Below are positions 54,323 to 64,000 of a stretch of 64,000 nt of DNA, piece after piece. This DNA is from Serripes groenlandicus. Lineage: Eukaryota > Mollusca > Bivalvia > Cardiida > Cardiidae. Both the position numbers and the translations under genes were made by a program. The stretch's first letter is position 1. Every line of letters begins with the position of its first letter. Below the pieces are notes generated by a model, which was not told the DNA's origin, did no database searches, and worked only from the letters and a program-made list of their open reading frames with translations. The stretch covers positions 28,125,267 to 28,189,266 of the forward strand of contig JASEVX010000012.1 in the NCBI GenBank assembly GCA_031761405.1. Direction: 5' to 3'.

Positions 54323-54486
54323 CATGACCTTTCTGTCAGTACCAACATTTTTGACCTTGCGACCTTGACAGAAAGGGTCATGTCACAAGGAATACACATG
54401 TGAAATATGGTAGCCGTACCTGTTATGGTTCAAAAGTAATGGCCAAGGTTAAAGTTTTTTTTCGTGCAGACAGAACGTGCAGACCA

Positions 54487-54487
<1 letters not shown>
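54323..54487. other. Possible end of an interspersed element next to a microsatellite
   Basis: ccttgcgaccttgacagaaa, gtcatgtcacaaggaatac and gtaatggccaaggttaaag followed by (CAGA)n. Such ACAG-ended elements are common in molluscs; the left part is lost in the gap. Confidence 0.4.
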
Positions 54488-54521
<34 letters not shown>

Positions 54522-54522
54522 G
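54488..54522. repeat. (CAGA)n microsatellite
   Basis: About nine units. Confidence 0.9.
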
Positions 54523-54703
54523 GCTAGTTAGTCTAGCAGTTGCGACTCCTAATGATCAACCAGTGCATCGACGCCATCGGACCAGCCTCTGAACTGTTGG
54601 TGCTTAACTTAACAATTGTTTCTTGATATTTATAGACTATGCTATATATATATTATCTCTTCCAAAGCTGGCCGCTTTATTTAGAAACTCAGTCTTGAAA
54701 GGG

Positions 54704-54933
54704 TTAACCCTTTTCCTCATACGGCAATTCTGCAGCAGACGATTTTGAACATATTTTGATAAATAATAGAAAATCTCTATAATTGAATGGATAACCTATG
54801 ACTAAAAGTGGAAAACATTGTGGCAAAAGAAGAAATTGCCCGTTTTGAGCAATTTCTTCTTTTGTCACTATGTTTTCAAAAAGCCGTCTGCTGCAGAAGC
54901 GTCATAAAGCGTCTATATGAGGGAAAGGGTCAA
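54704..54933 (-). mobile_element. MITE-A, full length
   Basis: 230 bp; left TTAA-CCCTTTTCCTCATACG; right ATATGAGGGAAAGGG-TCAA (one base off TTAA). Confidence 0.87.
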
Positions 54934-55860
54934 AGCATGCGATCCGTCAGCTTCTTGTCAGGATGCTACTTTTGCATTCGAGATAGACGATTGAAACTCT
55001 TTTTTTTTAAAAGAACTATCTTTATTTAAATAATATCAAAACAATTTTACCTGTACACACAACGCATTACAATCAAGATAATACAACTACAAATTAGTAA
55101 GTGTCTTTACAAACTGTTGGATGTAACTTAAAAAATGGTTTTTTTTTCAATTGAAACTCAATGGTGATAAGACCAGTAGCACACAAACCGCAGGTTAAGG
55201 TCGAATTAAAAAACAAACTAATTAAACGGAAAGACCCATTATCACATTCAATGTGTGAATAAATGATCTTTAAACAAAAAAGCATGTTAATACATCTCGT
55301 TTACTTTCTATCCCTTCTAAGTGATTTCGATTCGTGTGTCTGAATTTCGACCCGTCCAATCCCAGAGTGAAAGGTTGTTTTAAACTTCAATGAATTAAAG
55401 TAGCGAACACCTTTGACCAAACCCAGATAGTTTAACTTTTTAACTGGCAATGGTTTTTTATACTTTAATACTCTGTTGTCAATCTTACAAACAATACAAA
55501 AGTCATACGGAAACTGACCTTCGGAGTTAAAACAAATTGGCAATACCTATCAAAGTGCCAATACATGTACGTTTTGTTTTTTATGGTCGTAAACAAACGA
55601 TTCCAGGTGCGTGTATGTCTGCTTGGTCAACAAGTTATAAACTTTAACAGACCGTTCCGTAGGTGATCTAATTCACCGGTCGCACTGCTTCTAAAGGTCG
55701 GTTTTAGCATGACGTGGCAATGCATATTTTAGATGATTGTTTTGAAGCATGTAACAAACAGAAAGTTTATTTTAAATCACGCTGTTTGCAACATGTCGAT
55801 GTTCGTTACTTGTTGAAATAACGATTTTAATGTTCAGTGAAATGCTCATAAATGTTTATG
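54934..55860. other. Stretch without a gene
   Basis: AT-rich, no family recognised, no supported ORF. Confidence 0.4.
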
Positions 55861-56150
55861 TTTAACCCTTTGACTGCTTGGACCGATGTTGTAAAGCCCT
55901 ACCAGTTCAGAGTAAAGCCAACCAGTGCAGTGCATACGCTCCGTCTAATCAGGCTCTTTACTATTTGCTTCTCAACTGGAATTTCCCCCCTGATATTTCT
56001 TAAATTGGCTAATGACTCTTCCAAATGTAAAGCTGGACCAGTCCATTTTTTAAAAAATAGCATTGAAATGGTAAGCACGGGTTCATTATCATTTCGCACT
56101 ATGTTATATTTAGGTAGCTCTTTTAAAGAAACATGGTTATTATAGTGCGA
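55861..56150. other. Possible element beginning TTAACCCTTTGACTGC
   Basis: A TTAACCC start recalls the MITE ends, but the rest (accagttcagagtaaagcc, ttgcttctcaactggaattt) is unlike A or B and no inverted right end was found. ORFs on both strands (97 and 85 codons) have no domain. Confidence 0.3.
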
Positions 56151-56246
56151 AGGCAATTCTATTCCGCAGACGCTCTACCAATGCACCTTAGAGGCTGTTT
56201 GGACATGGTTCCAGGATATGCCCTACTATTGGATGTACATGATTAT

Positions 56247-56378
56247 AGGTTATTGACCCTTTACTGTGAAATCATCGTTGGACCTCGATCTTTGGTTGAC
56301 GTTGCCGAGCTTGCGAGGCTACGTTCGCCAAAGATCGAGGTCCAACGATGATTTCACAGTACAGGGTCAATAACCTTT
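56247..56378. repeat. Fold-back repeat, 48-bp arms
   Basis: Left arm begins ggttattgaccctttactgt and ends cctcgatctttgg; the right arm is its near-perfect complement (ccaaagatcgagg...acagggtcaataacc). Loop of about 36 bp. Would form a very stable hairpin. Confidence 0.9.
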
Positions 56379-56380
56379 TT

Positions 56381-56882
56381 ATTGCATACTTTCATATTGT
56401 AAACTATTTGCTTTACGTTGTGGAGGTTATTTTTATTATCTAGAATTGATAAATCTGCTTCCGAATTAAAAACAAACTGTTTGTTTATATAAGTAGTAAT
56501 TTTTGTGCAAATGCCGTTTGAATTATAACGGTGACGTAATTTTTTTTAAATGACGTCATGCACGTGCATAACCAACATTTTAGACGCGCGTTTTAGACTG
56601 TTTTCATGTCAAAAACGTACTGTTAGCATGAGACAGTAAGACATTGTCCATGATCAATACATGAGAATTTAACATTTCAAAGTCCCGTGAGGTTTATCAA
56701 TGATATTTAGGTCAGCTATGTTTGTTTACATAACAAAAGTAGTCCCTAGCATGTTAATTATGCAGAATTTTCGCACGTTCTTATCTACGGTCATGATCAC
56801 TCCTTGACAGCGGTCATGATCGAAAAATCATGACCACTTTCATCAATGCAAAGTGAACGGGACAATATGAAAGTATGCAATA
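56381..56882. mobile_element. Inverted-repeat element next to the fold-back
   Basis: tattgcatactttcatattg at 56381 and its complement caatatgaaagtatgcaata ending at 56882 (at least 20-bp TIR). The interior has cgtcatgcacgtgcataacc and two gtcatgatc blocks (about 56790-56840). No ORF. Confidence 0.7.
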
Positions 56883-56944
56883 AGAATCAATAAAGGTCAA
56901 AAATAGTCCCAGCATCACGTGATATCTAAAAGTATTGGTTTGTT

Positions 56945-57170
56945 TGTTTTTTGGTATTACGCCGCTTCAACAGCTAAGTTCATATCGCGGCTGAGAGGAT
57001 ATATGTTATTCGTCTCACACAATATACTTACATTAACACATATGTAAGGTATGACATCAATACCAACACACCAGTTGGAGCTCAATAGATGTATTGACTC
57101 CAAACGTTCAGATCCATTTAGCCGGCTCTTACTGTTGTTATAACAAGGGTCAGCCTGCGGCTGCAATTCT
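56945..57170 (-). mobile_element. Family J interspersed repeat
   Basis: ggtattacgccgcttcaaca, gttcatatcgcggctgagag, ttggagctcaatagatg and gttcagatccatttagccgg; second copy of the 41.6 kb repeat. Confidence 0.5.
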
Positions 57171-57797
57171 TATTGAGCGCCCAAGCCACGGCGACACTTA
57201 AACGTACGGGACGCGTTATGGATATTCTAAGAATACCGATCAGTCCAAATGCTAGTCAATATAATCACTGTGCCCAACAACGAAAATTAAAATTTAAAAT
57301 CTATTGATCTATTTATTATTTTTCTTGCGACTTTTGTTGTTCTTTGCTTTGGTCAAGATTAGTTGTATCTGTTATACATTTGAGCTTCCGTGCAATATAG
57401 TCCAGTTAACATAAACAATGACAGACTATCTTTGACGTACTTAATTAAAGCCGATGATGGTAAACTCGCCTCCATTAAATAGCCATTACGACGACTGTTG
57501 CATCCATAAAGATTGATTTACGGCAGCCGTTTTACGACAGAATTTTTACGACATCTGGATGGAAAATCCTTCCTCATATTTATCCAGGCTAGCAGGTATC
57601 GCAACAAGCTTGCTGGGTTTTCACATGTTTCGAGTTAGGACCAGCCGAGTTCGGAATAAAATCGGCATGAATTTTCCATGTTCCCAGCGTCCTTGGAATT
57701 TCAGCGCGCGAGTCTTAATAAACGTCACGAGTGGTGGGTCATTTGAAAGGGGGGCAACGATTGAATATATTGTAATTGATAGACTATCTATGACTTA
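57171..57797. other. Stretch without a gene
   Basis: No repeat family recognised. An 80-codon ORF (57559-57801) has no domain. Confidence 0.4.
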
Positions 57798-58019
57798 TTA
57801 ACCCTTTCCCTCATACAACAATTCTGCTACAGACGACGTTGAACATATGTTGTCAAATATCTCTATACTTGAATGGATAACCTATGACTTAAAGTGGAAA
57901 ACATTGTGGCAAAAGGAGAAATTGCACGTTTTGTGCAATTTCTTCTTTTGTTACAATGTTTTCAAAAAGCCGTCTGCTGCAGAGGCGTCAGAAAGCGTCT
58001 ATATGAGGGAAAGGGTTAA
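57798..58019 (-). mobile_element. MITE-A
   Basis: TTAA both sides, 222 bp. Left CCCTTTCCCTCATACAAC; hairpin gaaattgcacgttttgtgca; right ATATGAGGGAAAGGG. Confidence 0.9.
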
Positions 58020-58134
58020 AGTCTTCACGAATTATGAATCGTTCAATGTTTTGATCACGTGATCGAAACATGATTTGTTCATTGGCGGCGCTTCTAAAAT
58101 CCCTTATAACAAAACGGTTTCGAGCAATACAATA

Positions 58135-58390
58135 GGTTACTTCTAAGCAGTCTTCACTATTTTTTTACACAAGTAAAAAATATATCTCTTATTTGGAGAT
58201 ACATCTCCCTATGTCAAACGTATAGATATTTAAATATCTCGAGATATCTTTCAAAGCTAAAGAAATATCTCGAGATATATCGTTTCAGTCAGAAAGATGT
58301 CTCTCAAAATAAAGAATGTTCATCTCAAAACTTTATAGACATATGTAAGTGAGAGAGGTGTCTACTTTTACAAATATACAGTAAAACGGC
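58135..58390. mobile_element. AGATATCTC-rich element (copy 2, diverged)
   Basis: ttcactatttttttacacaa at left, several ctcgagatatc motifs, right acagtaaaacggcgtgctat, matching the 'aaacggcttgcc' end of the 62 kb copy. Confidence 0.5.
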
Positions 58391-58790
58391 GTGCTATGCA
58401 TTTACATCTATTTTTGTTGAACCCGTCAAATGTCCAAACTATGTGGGGTAAGTTTTGTACATGGGGATAAATAAACACTCCCCCACGCCTTTCTGAAATT
58501 GCTGTACAAATGTGAGTGCATTAAAATGGCTATAAATACCCCTTAAAAAAGTGTTTAAAGTACAAACTTTCTGTTCCACACAAAGAAAGTACTTCTCTCG
58601 TATAATAAAACATTAGTTTGTGACAATAATCATAACATAAAGGTAATTAGCGGACCCAGTCCATGCATTTTTTTATAACTATTTTAGACCTCTTTTTTTA
58701 TCAAAATGCTTTTGTTTTACACATAAAATTTGCGCTCTTATTACATTGTTTCAGGTCACACGAAAACCGACCTTCGACGGATAAAAGCCG
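58391..58790. other. Stretch without a gene
   Basis: Nothing recognised. Confidence 0.4.
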
Positions 58791-59106
58791 ACCGAGCTCT
58801 GATAGCTCAGTCAGTAGCGACGCGAGCTATCAATTCAGGGGTTGTTAGTTCGAACCCCAGCGCGGCCAACATTCTTTCCGACGTTTGATGAAAGTCAATG
58901 CGACAAGCGTCATTCGTCTTACACCAATAGGCTAACGGTCTATGTTTAAAAGCAGCCAGTCGCTTGGAAATTCTGTTTCGTGGAGTACTGGTGTGGGAAA
59001 GCTAGGTAACACTTGAATAGGTTAACTGGCCGCCGTGATATGAATGAAACCATGTTGAAAACGGCGTTAAACCCTAATCAATCAATCAATCAATCAATCA
59101 ATTGAT
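58791..59106 (+). mobile_element. SINE-D with head
   Basis: gatagctcagtcagtagcg (A box), tagttcgaaccccagcg (B box), tctttccgacgtttgatg, gtgatatgaatgaaacc, gttaaaccct + (AATC)n. Confidence 0.88.
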
Positions 59107-59141
59107 CAATTAGTCGACGGATGAGAAGTCAATGACAATAC

Positions 59142-59310
59142 AGCCTTCCCACATAAGACAACTCTGCAACAGACGACTTTGAAACCATCTGCAAAAAAGT
59201 GAATATCTCTTAAAATCAACGTGAGCAATTTCTTCTTTTATCATAATGTTTTTATAAGTCGTGTGTTGAAGATACCTTAGAATGCGTCTATAAGTGGGAA
59301 AGGGTTAATC
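59142..59310 (-). mobile_element. MITE-B, internally deleted
   Basis: gccttcccacataagacaac...tgcaacagacgactttg at left; right gcgtctataagtgggaaagg-gttaa. One hairpin arm lost. Confidence 0.65.
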
Positions 59311-59423
59311 TAATTGCCAACATGTATGTTTTGCCCATGTTTAGTAATAAACACTCCCCAGAGGCTTTAACGATGCGTGCACGAGTATCTTGCGAACGAG
59401 AATGCGTGAAGGTGCAGGTTTGT

Positions 59424-59606
59424 TTAAACTTATTTTAACCAAACTTTCAGCTTATGTAACTCACGTTCGATGTCTGCTTCCTGGATACTTAACCAGTACT
59501 CGCACCGTTTGTGGGGGGATTTTCCAAATGCAGAACCCGTTCATCATGTGATTCGAACCCGGGACCTGTTTGGTACGAGAGACCGATGCTCTACTACTGC
59601 CCCATT
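59424..59606 (-). mobile_element. SINE-G
   Basis: Tail ttaaacttattttaacc, body ctggatacttaaccagtact, minus-strand B box (GGTTCGAATCAC) and A box (gatgctctactactgcc). Confidence 0.75.
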
Positions 59607-59785
59607 GTCTTCCACCAGTTTGATGTCGACCTTCGCTGGTTGCAGAATGTCGAAGGTTACAATTAATGCAATCTGACTAAAGTACACGATCTGACCAAAT
59701 GTGTAGCGTTAATAGGAGATTTTAATGAGATTGCAATTAATGTGACGTCATAGAGAATCCCACCAATCAATCATTTTTATCTCTC

Positions 59786-60411
59786 TTAATCATTTCCCAC
59801 CTGCAAACCCATCATCTCTTACGTATCGAAGCAGACGACGTTTGAAAACCTTGTAGCTAAATGAGCCTAAATGAGGTACCTGCATTAATGAGGCTAAATG
59901 AACCTAAATGAGGTACCTGCATAAATGAGGCTAAATGAACCTAAATGAGGTACCTGCATAAATGAGGCTAAATGAACCTAAATGAGGTACCTGCATAAAT
60001 GAGGCTAAATGAACCTAAATGAGGTACCTGCATAAATGAGGCTAAATGAACCTAAATGAGGTACCTGCATAAATGAGGCTAAATGAGGTACATGCATAAA
60101 TGAGGCTAAATGAGGCTAAATGAGGTTCCTGCATAAATGAGGCTAAATGAGGTACCTGCATAAATGAGGCTAAATGAGGTACATGCATAAATGAGGCTAA
60201 ATGAGCCTAAATGAAGTACCTGCATAAATGAGGCTAAATGTGGCGAAATGAGCCTATATGAGTGCACATGATGAGCAATTTCGCTTTAAGCCAAACTCTT
60301 TTACACTTTATCCAATAACAGTAATGTCATTTATAAATAATTTCCATAGTTTTTGCCTAGATGTTTTCAAAGTCGTCTATAGCAGATTTATTGTATGTTG
60401 GAAAGGGTTAT
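59786..60411 (+). mobile_element. MITE-B expanded by an internal minisatellite
   Basis: Left TTAA-TCATTTCCCACCTGC, gaagcagacgacgtttgaa, then the array (59859-60252), then the hairpin partner gatgagcaatttcgcttt and right tgtatgttggaaaggg-TTAT. Without the array its length would be close to 230 bp. Confidence 0.8.
59859..60252. repeat. 37-bp minisatellite with 13- and 24-bp variants
   Basis: aaatgaggctaaatgaacct + aaatgaggtacctgcat. The right part loses the aacct subunit, giving shorter units. The seed 'gtagctaaatgag' corresponds to MITE-B 'gtagccaaaggtgaaattgc' just before the hairpin. Confidence 0.9.
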
Positions 60412-60760
60412 ACGTGCGATTGATACGATCGTTCTGACCTTGACCTTGTCTTACCTTGTCCTTCAGGGCCGTCTCATTAGGCATCAGCTTCTTCGGTCCA
60501 TTTCGTCAGTTGGTGCTAATATATCCACTTCCGGTCCATCAAAAGTTGGACACAAACTTTATTGAAACATTTTGCCTTGCTTTGCTTAGACAAGTCATTT
60601 GCATATTATACGTAGCATTTCTTTTAAAGGGCACTCCAGCCTTGGGAAGCATGGAGCGGGATAGCGGGTTCCGGTACGCCCGGTTTCAAATGCCGCGCAC
60701 TGATCTATCAGCCGGGATGGATTTGGACAAACAACATTGAGTCGAACTTCACGAAAATCA
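60412..60760. other. Stretch without a supported gene
   Basis: A 94-codon ORF (60456-60740) has no domain I recognise. Short ccttgaccttgtc repeats near 60437. Confidence 0.35.
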
Positions 60761-60994
60761 ACCTAAAACCTTTCGCACATTTTACAAATCTGAAGCCGAC
60801 AACGTTCAAAACATTAAGTTGAACATATTGAAACTCTCTATAAATGAAAGTAAAAATATAAAAAGATGTTGAAAACATTGCAACAAAGGAGAAATTTCTC
60901 ATCATGAGCATTTTCCCCTTTTGCAACAATGTTTTTAAAAGGTCATCTTCCGCAGAGGCGACAGAAAGCGGCTTGTTTTTGGGAAAGGATTAAT
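60761..60994 (-). mobile_element. MITE-B, diverged
   Basis: aaaacctttcgcacatttt at left, hairpin gagaaatttctcatcatgag, right tttttgggaaaggattaa. Confidence 0.65.
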
Positions 60995-61054
60995 GTTATT
61001 ATTACACGTTTGGAGAAAAGACACGCATGTTCATCCATCGTGAAGGATCAAAAT

Positions 61055-61378
61055 CAGGGGCGTAGCTTGGCAATAATCAATGTGTATGCCGTCTCGTGAG
61101 AAAATCAACATTGTGGACTTTGCGTAAAGTATCGACCCGGATCAGCCTAAGCATGCCACACAGGCCTACCCGGATAGACACTTTTCGCCTCCTGTAGATT
61201 TTCTGTTTCAGGAATCACTACTCTATACATCTATCCCCCTAAGACGGAATGTGTCGACCGGATCAGTCTGCGCGGATAGCGCAGGCTGATCTGGTCGATA
61301 CATTACGCAGATGTCTATCACCGCAGCTGCATTTTGGGGCATTTTTGAGCAAAAATGTGTAGCCACGGTACGCTCCTG
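61055..61378. mobile_element. K element carrying an H element
   Basis: Left CAGGGGCGTAGCTTGG, right inverse of GGTACGCTCCTG. The K interior (tcaatgtgtatgc ... cgcagctgcattttggggca) is split by the H element. Flanks aaaat and caaat are similar. Confidence 0.65.
61087..61312. mobile_element. H element (single, unduplicated copy)
   Basis: gccgtctcgtgagaaaatca, tgcgtaaagtatcgaccc, ggatcagcct at left; aggctgatctggtcgatac and attacgcaga at right as inverse. cctcctgtagattttctg in the middle matches the 17 kb copy. Confidence 0.7.
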
Positions 61379-61399
61379 CAAATAGAAACTGCTTCACAT

Positions 61400-61520
61400 C
61401 AGTTTCTTGAAACATGCTAGGACTGGTTGGTCAATAAATGCAGATCATGATCAAGCTTCGCAGAGTGAGGACTGGTTGGTCAATACATGCAGATAATGAT
61501 CAAGCTTCGCAGATTGAGGA
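61400..61520. repeat. Tandem duplication of about 61 bp
   Basis: aggactggttggtcaataya + tgcagatmatgatcaagc occurs at about 61408 and 61467, with a third partial start (gattgaggactggttggc). Confidence 0.75.
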
Positions 61521-62144
61521 CTGGTTGGCAATGCCTTGCGCTAGGTTTTCACAGAATCGCTCAAACGATTATTGGTGAAATAAATAAAATATGAAAGAAG
61601 TATATTGCATAGTTTAGGTTCCATAGCGCATTAAAGCCATAATTTGTTGTCATACCGCTAGATGTAACTACAAAAGGGGGCGTGGCACAGATTGGTACAC
61701 GTTTTTTACAATCACCTTGTTTCCATACTCACCTGTCAGCAATTGCCTTCTCGCACCATTCCGACCTCAATTAGAAACACAGACCAAAGGGAAATGCGTA
61801 CACTAAATCTACATTAGCTATGAAAGGAATTTCCGTAACTGCATTTTTGTTTTCTTTTACCAAAAATGTCTAGAGCTTTGGCTAAGAGAACTAAAACTAG
61901 TGCTGCTACTCTGTCCGAATGTTAACGTCAACATGAATATTTTGTCTTTTTGTTTGTTTGATTTTTGTCCTTAAGATGTATCTGTCTGTTCTAATGGTAA
62001 GTGCGCAATATTTCAGGTCAGGTGTCAAGGACTTTCCGGGCTCCATCCAGCTCGTGTCCGTCATGTATAATTACTATTTTCCTATAATATTAAAAAAAAA
62101 ATGAGGCGCTCTTCAAAACCAACATGAGAACTTTGCGACCCGTA
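61521..62144. other. Stretch without a gene
   Basis: No repeat family or coding signal recognised. Confidence 0.4.
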
Positions 62145-62706
62145 TGGCAAGCTGTTTTACTATTTATTCGTTAGGGAGATATCGCAATCTTACATATATC
62201 TATATGAAGATAACATGCACTTTAAAGAGATATCTATTAAACGTAGAGAAATATCTCCTAGACTACGTTAACAAGATATCTCCTAGATAAGAAAGATATC
62301 TCTTTAATTAAAATATACATATTTCTTTGATTGTTATAGTCGTGCAATAATTGTTCCCTACTATGTGAAATGTATCATGTATATCTGTCTAACATAAATC
62401 CCTATATTAAATAGAAAGATATCTCTCTAACGTAGAAATATATCTTTTAAAATTAGAGAGATATCTCTCTAACGTAGAAATATATCTTTTAAAATTAGAA
62501 AGATATCTCTCAAACGTAGAAATATATCTTTTAAAATTAGAGAGATATCTCTCAAACGTAGAAATATATCTTTTAAAATTAGAGAGATATCTCTCAAACG
62601 TAGAAATATATCTTTTAAAATTAGAGAGATATCTATCTATCTTACAGAGATATCTATCAAAGTTAGAGATATATATTTAAATCGAATAAATAATAAAACG
62701 GCTTGC
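62145..62706. mobile_element. AGATATCTC-rich inverted-repeat element (reference copy)
   Basis: Left ggcaagctgttttactattt-attcg, right cgaat-aaataataaaacggcttgcc: at least 25-bp terminal inverted repeats. The interior is filled by gagatatctc palindromes, including the 42-bp array at 62418-62640. Confidence 0.78.
62418..62640. repeat. 42-bp tandem array (about five units)
   Basis: agagagatatctctcaaacg + tagaaatatatcttttaaaatt-type unit; starts at 62539 and 62581 are 42 bp apart. Each unit contains the palindrome gagagatatctctc. Confidence 0.9.
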
Positions 62707-62819
62707 CAAAGACCAGTGTAGAACAACCTTCGCCAATTAGCTATGGAAAACCTCAACAAACTTCTGGAAAGCAATATCCATTAGGACCCTAGGCATGAAT
62801 GCGCATGCAAGTCTTTTTC

Positions 62820-62855
62820 AACACGTGTAATAATTACGTTAAAGTTGGTTTTCGC
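62820..62855. repeat. Dispersed 51-bp array unit, partial
   Basis: acacgtgtaataattacg + ttaaagttggttttcgctc. Confidence 0.55.
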
Positions 62856-63271
62856 TCAAATGTTGCGTTTTGTTTAAGAATACGTATATATTCTATGGGG
62901 AAAACGATTAAGCATCATACGTGGAATTCCTCCTGGTTTTTATTATTCCACGGGTACGGATAGAAACTGGCGTGGTTGTCCCGCCTTACAAATCCCCCAT
63001 TAAGTCTTAGTAAGCCTCCACGAGTCATAAACACGATCCTTGTAATGGAGTAGTGAGAGAGGGTGGAGAGAAGAAGTGGCACAGTGAAAACGGTCTCCTT
63101 AACCTTTTCCCACGTACAGCAGACGAATTTACGAAAACATTGTTACACAGGGAGAAATGGCTCATAAGTCACAATATTTTCAACTCCATTCAATAACTAT
63201 TCTTTCAGTTATACTTATAGAGAATTTTTATAGTTTTGCCTAGATGTTTTGAAAGTCGTAATGGAGCATTT

Positions 63272-63518
63272 CGAAGGCTTGGTGTGAAACGGTTGTAACT
63301 AAAAACCTATTTTGAAAACCCTGGTTTAGGGGCAATTTTGACCCCTTTGTAAACAATCCAAATTTAGGTGCCATTGCTCAGAACGAGCAATGGCACCTAA
63401 ATTTCCATTGTTTACCAAGTAAAATGATTTAACGCTTATTAAGACTTTATGGCGCGATGATTAACCTTGGTAAAAAAAATACCAATTTGAGTTACAACCG
63501 TTTCACGCCAAGCCATCG
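63272..63518. mobile_element. Inverted-repeat element with central palindrome
   Basis: ggcttggtgtgaaacggttg...taact at 63276 and the inverse (agttacaaccgtttcacgcc...aagcc) ending 63514: 25-bp TIRs with one mismatch. TCGA lies on each side (63271-63274 and 63516-63519). The inner stem aaatttaggtgccattgctc pairs with gagcaatggcacctaaattt. Single copy here. Confidence 0.85.
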
Positions 63519-63555
63519 ATTTGTCCATTTGCCAAAAAACATTTAACTTGGTTCA

Positions 63556-63849
63556 ATGATTGGGGTTTAACGCCGTTTTCAACATTTGTTCAATAATATC
63601 AGGGCGGCCAGTTCACCTACTCATATGTTTCCTGGTTTTCTCACACCAGTACTCCACATAACATACGTCCCAAGCAACTGGTTGCTTTTCCCACATAGCC
63701 TGTTAGCACATTGGTGAAAGACAAATGACGCTTGTCACAGTGACTTTTATCAAACGTCGGAAAAAGAATGTTGACCGAGCTGGGTTTCGAACTCACAACC
63801 TCTGGATTGACAGCCCGCGTCGCTAACGACTGAGCTACCGGAGCTCGGC
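63556..63849 (-). mobile_element. SINE-D with head
   Basis: gattggggtttaacgccg, gggcggccagttcacctact, agtactccacataac, B box (minus GTTCGAAACCC) and A box (tagctcagtcgttagcg). Confidence 0.9.
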
Positions 63850-64000
63850 TTAGTCATATATGGGTTCATTCATTTTTAGATAATTCCAAGTTTTTGACTA
63901 TATGTTTGGTTCAGATTTGTTATATGTGGGAAATGGTTAACGATGATGGACGATTGGTTCGCAACTGGTCTGAATGTCGTGTTGATGGTAATTGGTTTTA

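Larger units (their letters stand above)
63101..63945. mobile_element. MITE-B interrupted by a palindromic element and a SINE-D
   Basis: Left part ttaaccttttcccacgtac to tagatgttttgaaagtcgt (63101-63260); right part tttggttcagatttg + ttatatgtgggaaatggttaa at about 63905-63940. Between them lie the inverted-repeat element at 63272-63518 and the SINE-D. It could instead be two separate truncated copies. Confidence 0.5.

Noticed and set aside
54050..54399. ORFs of about 100 codons across the gap
   Set aside because: They consist mainly of unknown residues translated from the 200 N.
55852..56156. Possible retrotransposon protein fragment
   Set aside because: Open on both strands, but I find no reverse transcriptase, integrase or Gag motif.

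Overview
This is animal nuclear DNA: AT-rich, intron-bearing and packed with short interspersed repeats. It almost certainly comes from a bivalve mollusc and probably a heterodont clam or mussel. The grounds are tRNA-derived SINEs ending in a 'cacggcg...gcgttaaac' tail with (ATCA)n, and the inverted-repeat element with 'accaacattgtgg' / 'ggatcagcct' motifs. I recognise both styles from heterodont genomes, but the species is inference. There are no bacterial features and no CRISPR array. A 200-base run of N (54123-54322) is an assembly gap.

Only one protein gene is well supported: an Sp-family zinc-finger transcription factor of the Sp6-9 (Sp8/Sp9-like) class on the + strand. The large exon (27694-28896) carries the SP box, a GKGFHPWK motif, a Btd box and three C2H2 fingers. 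Reading upstream to the splice acceptor gives in-frame residues continuing the SP box. A phase-matched donor at 18651 after ATG at 18624 supplies a nine-codon first exon, so the gene spans about 10.3 kb with a 9,043-bp intron and encodes about 409 residues. A CCAAT/GC-box cluster lies just upstream, and several short upstream ORFs precede the start. An intact tRNA-Trp(CCA) gene lies antisense in the intron.

The rest is mostly repeats. (1) TTAA-flanked MITEs with CCCTTTCC ends (MITE-A, about 230 bp; MITE-B, related) occur dozens of times. A second TTAA family (MITE-C, about 213 bp) has a long central palindrome. (2) Four SINE types (D, E, F, G) carry different tRNA-like heads; D, E and F share related 3' ends. 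Several have clear target-site duplications. (3) Other inverted-repeat elements (H, I, K, N and others) are often nested. (4) Tandem arrays: 86 bp (4.1-6.5 kb), 65 bp (31.6-32.0 kb), 41 bp (33.6-36.2 kb), 144 bp (39.3-40.5 kb), 51 bp (45.6-46.8 kb), 29 bp (48.4-48.7 kb), 18 bp (50.0-50.3 kb), 37 bp (59.9-60.3 kb) and 42 bp (62.4-62.6 kb).

The strongest novel signal is how the arrays arose. The 41-bp satellite is 63 in-phase copies of the terminal segment of a MITE-A and runs directly into that MITE. The 37-bp array sits inside a MITE-B. The 144-bp array is an amplified SINE 3' end, into one TTAA of which a MITE-B inserted. The window is thus a record of transposon ends turning into satellites around a developmental regulator.
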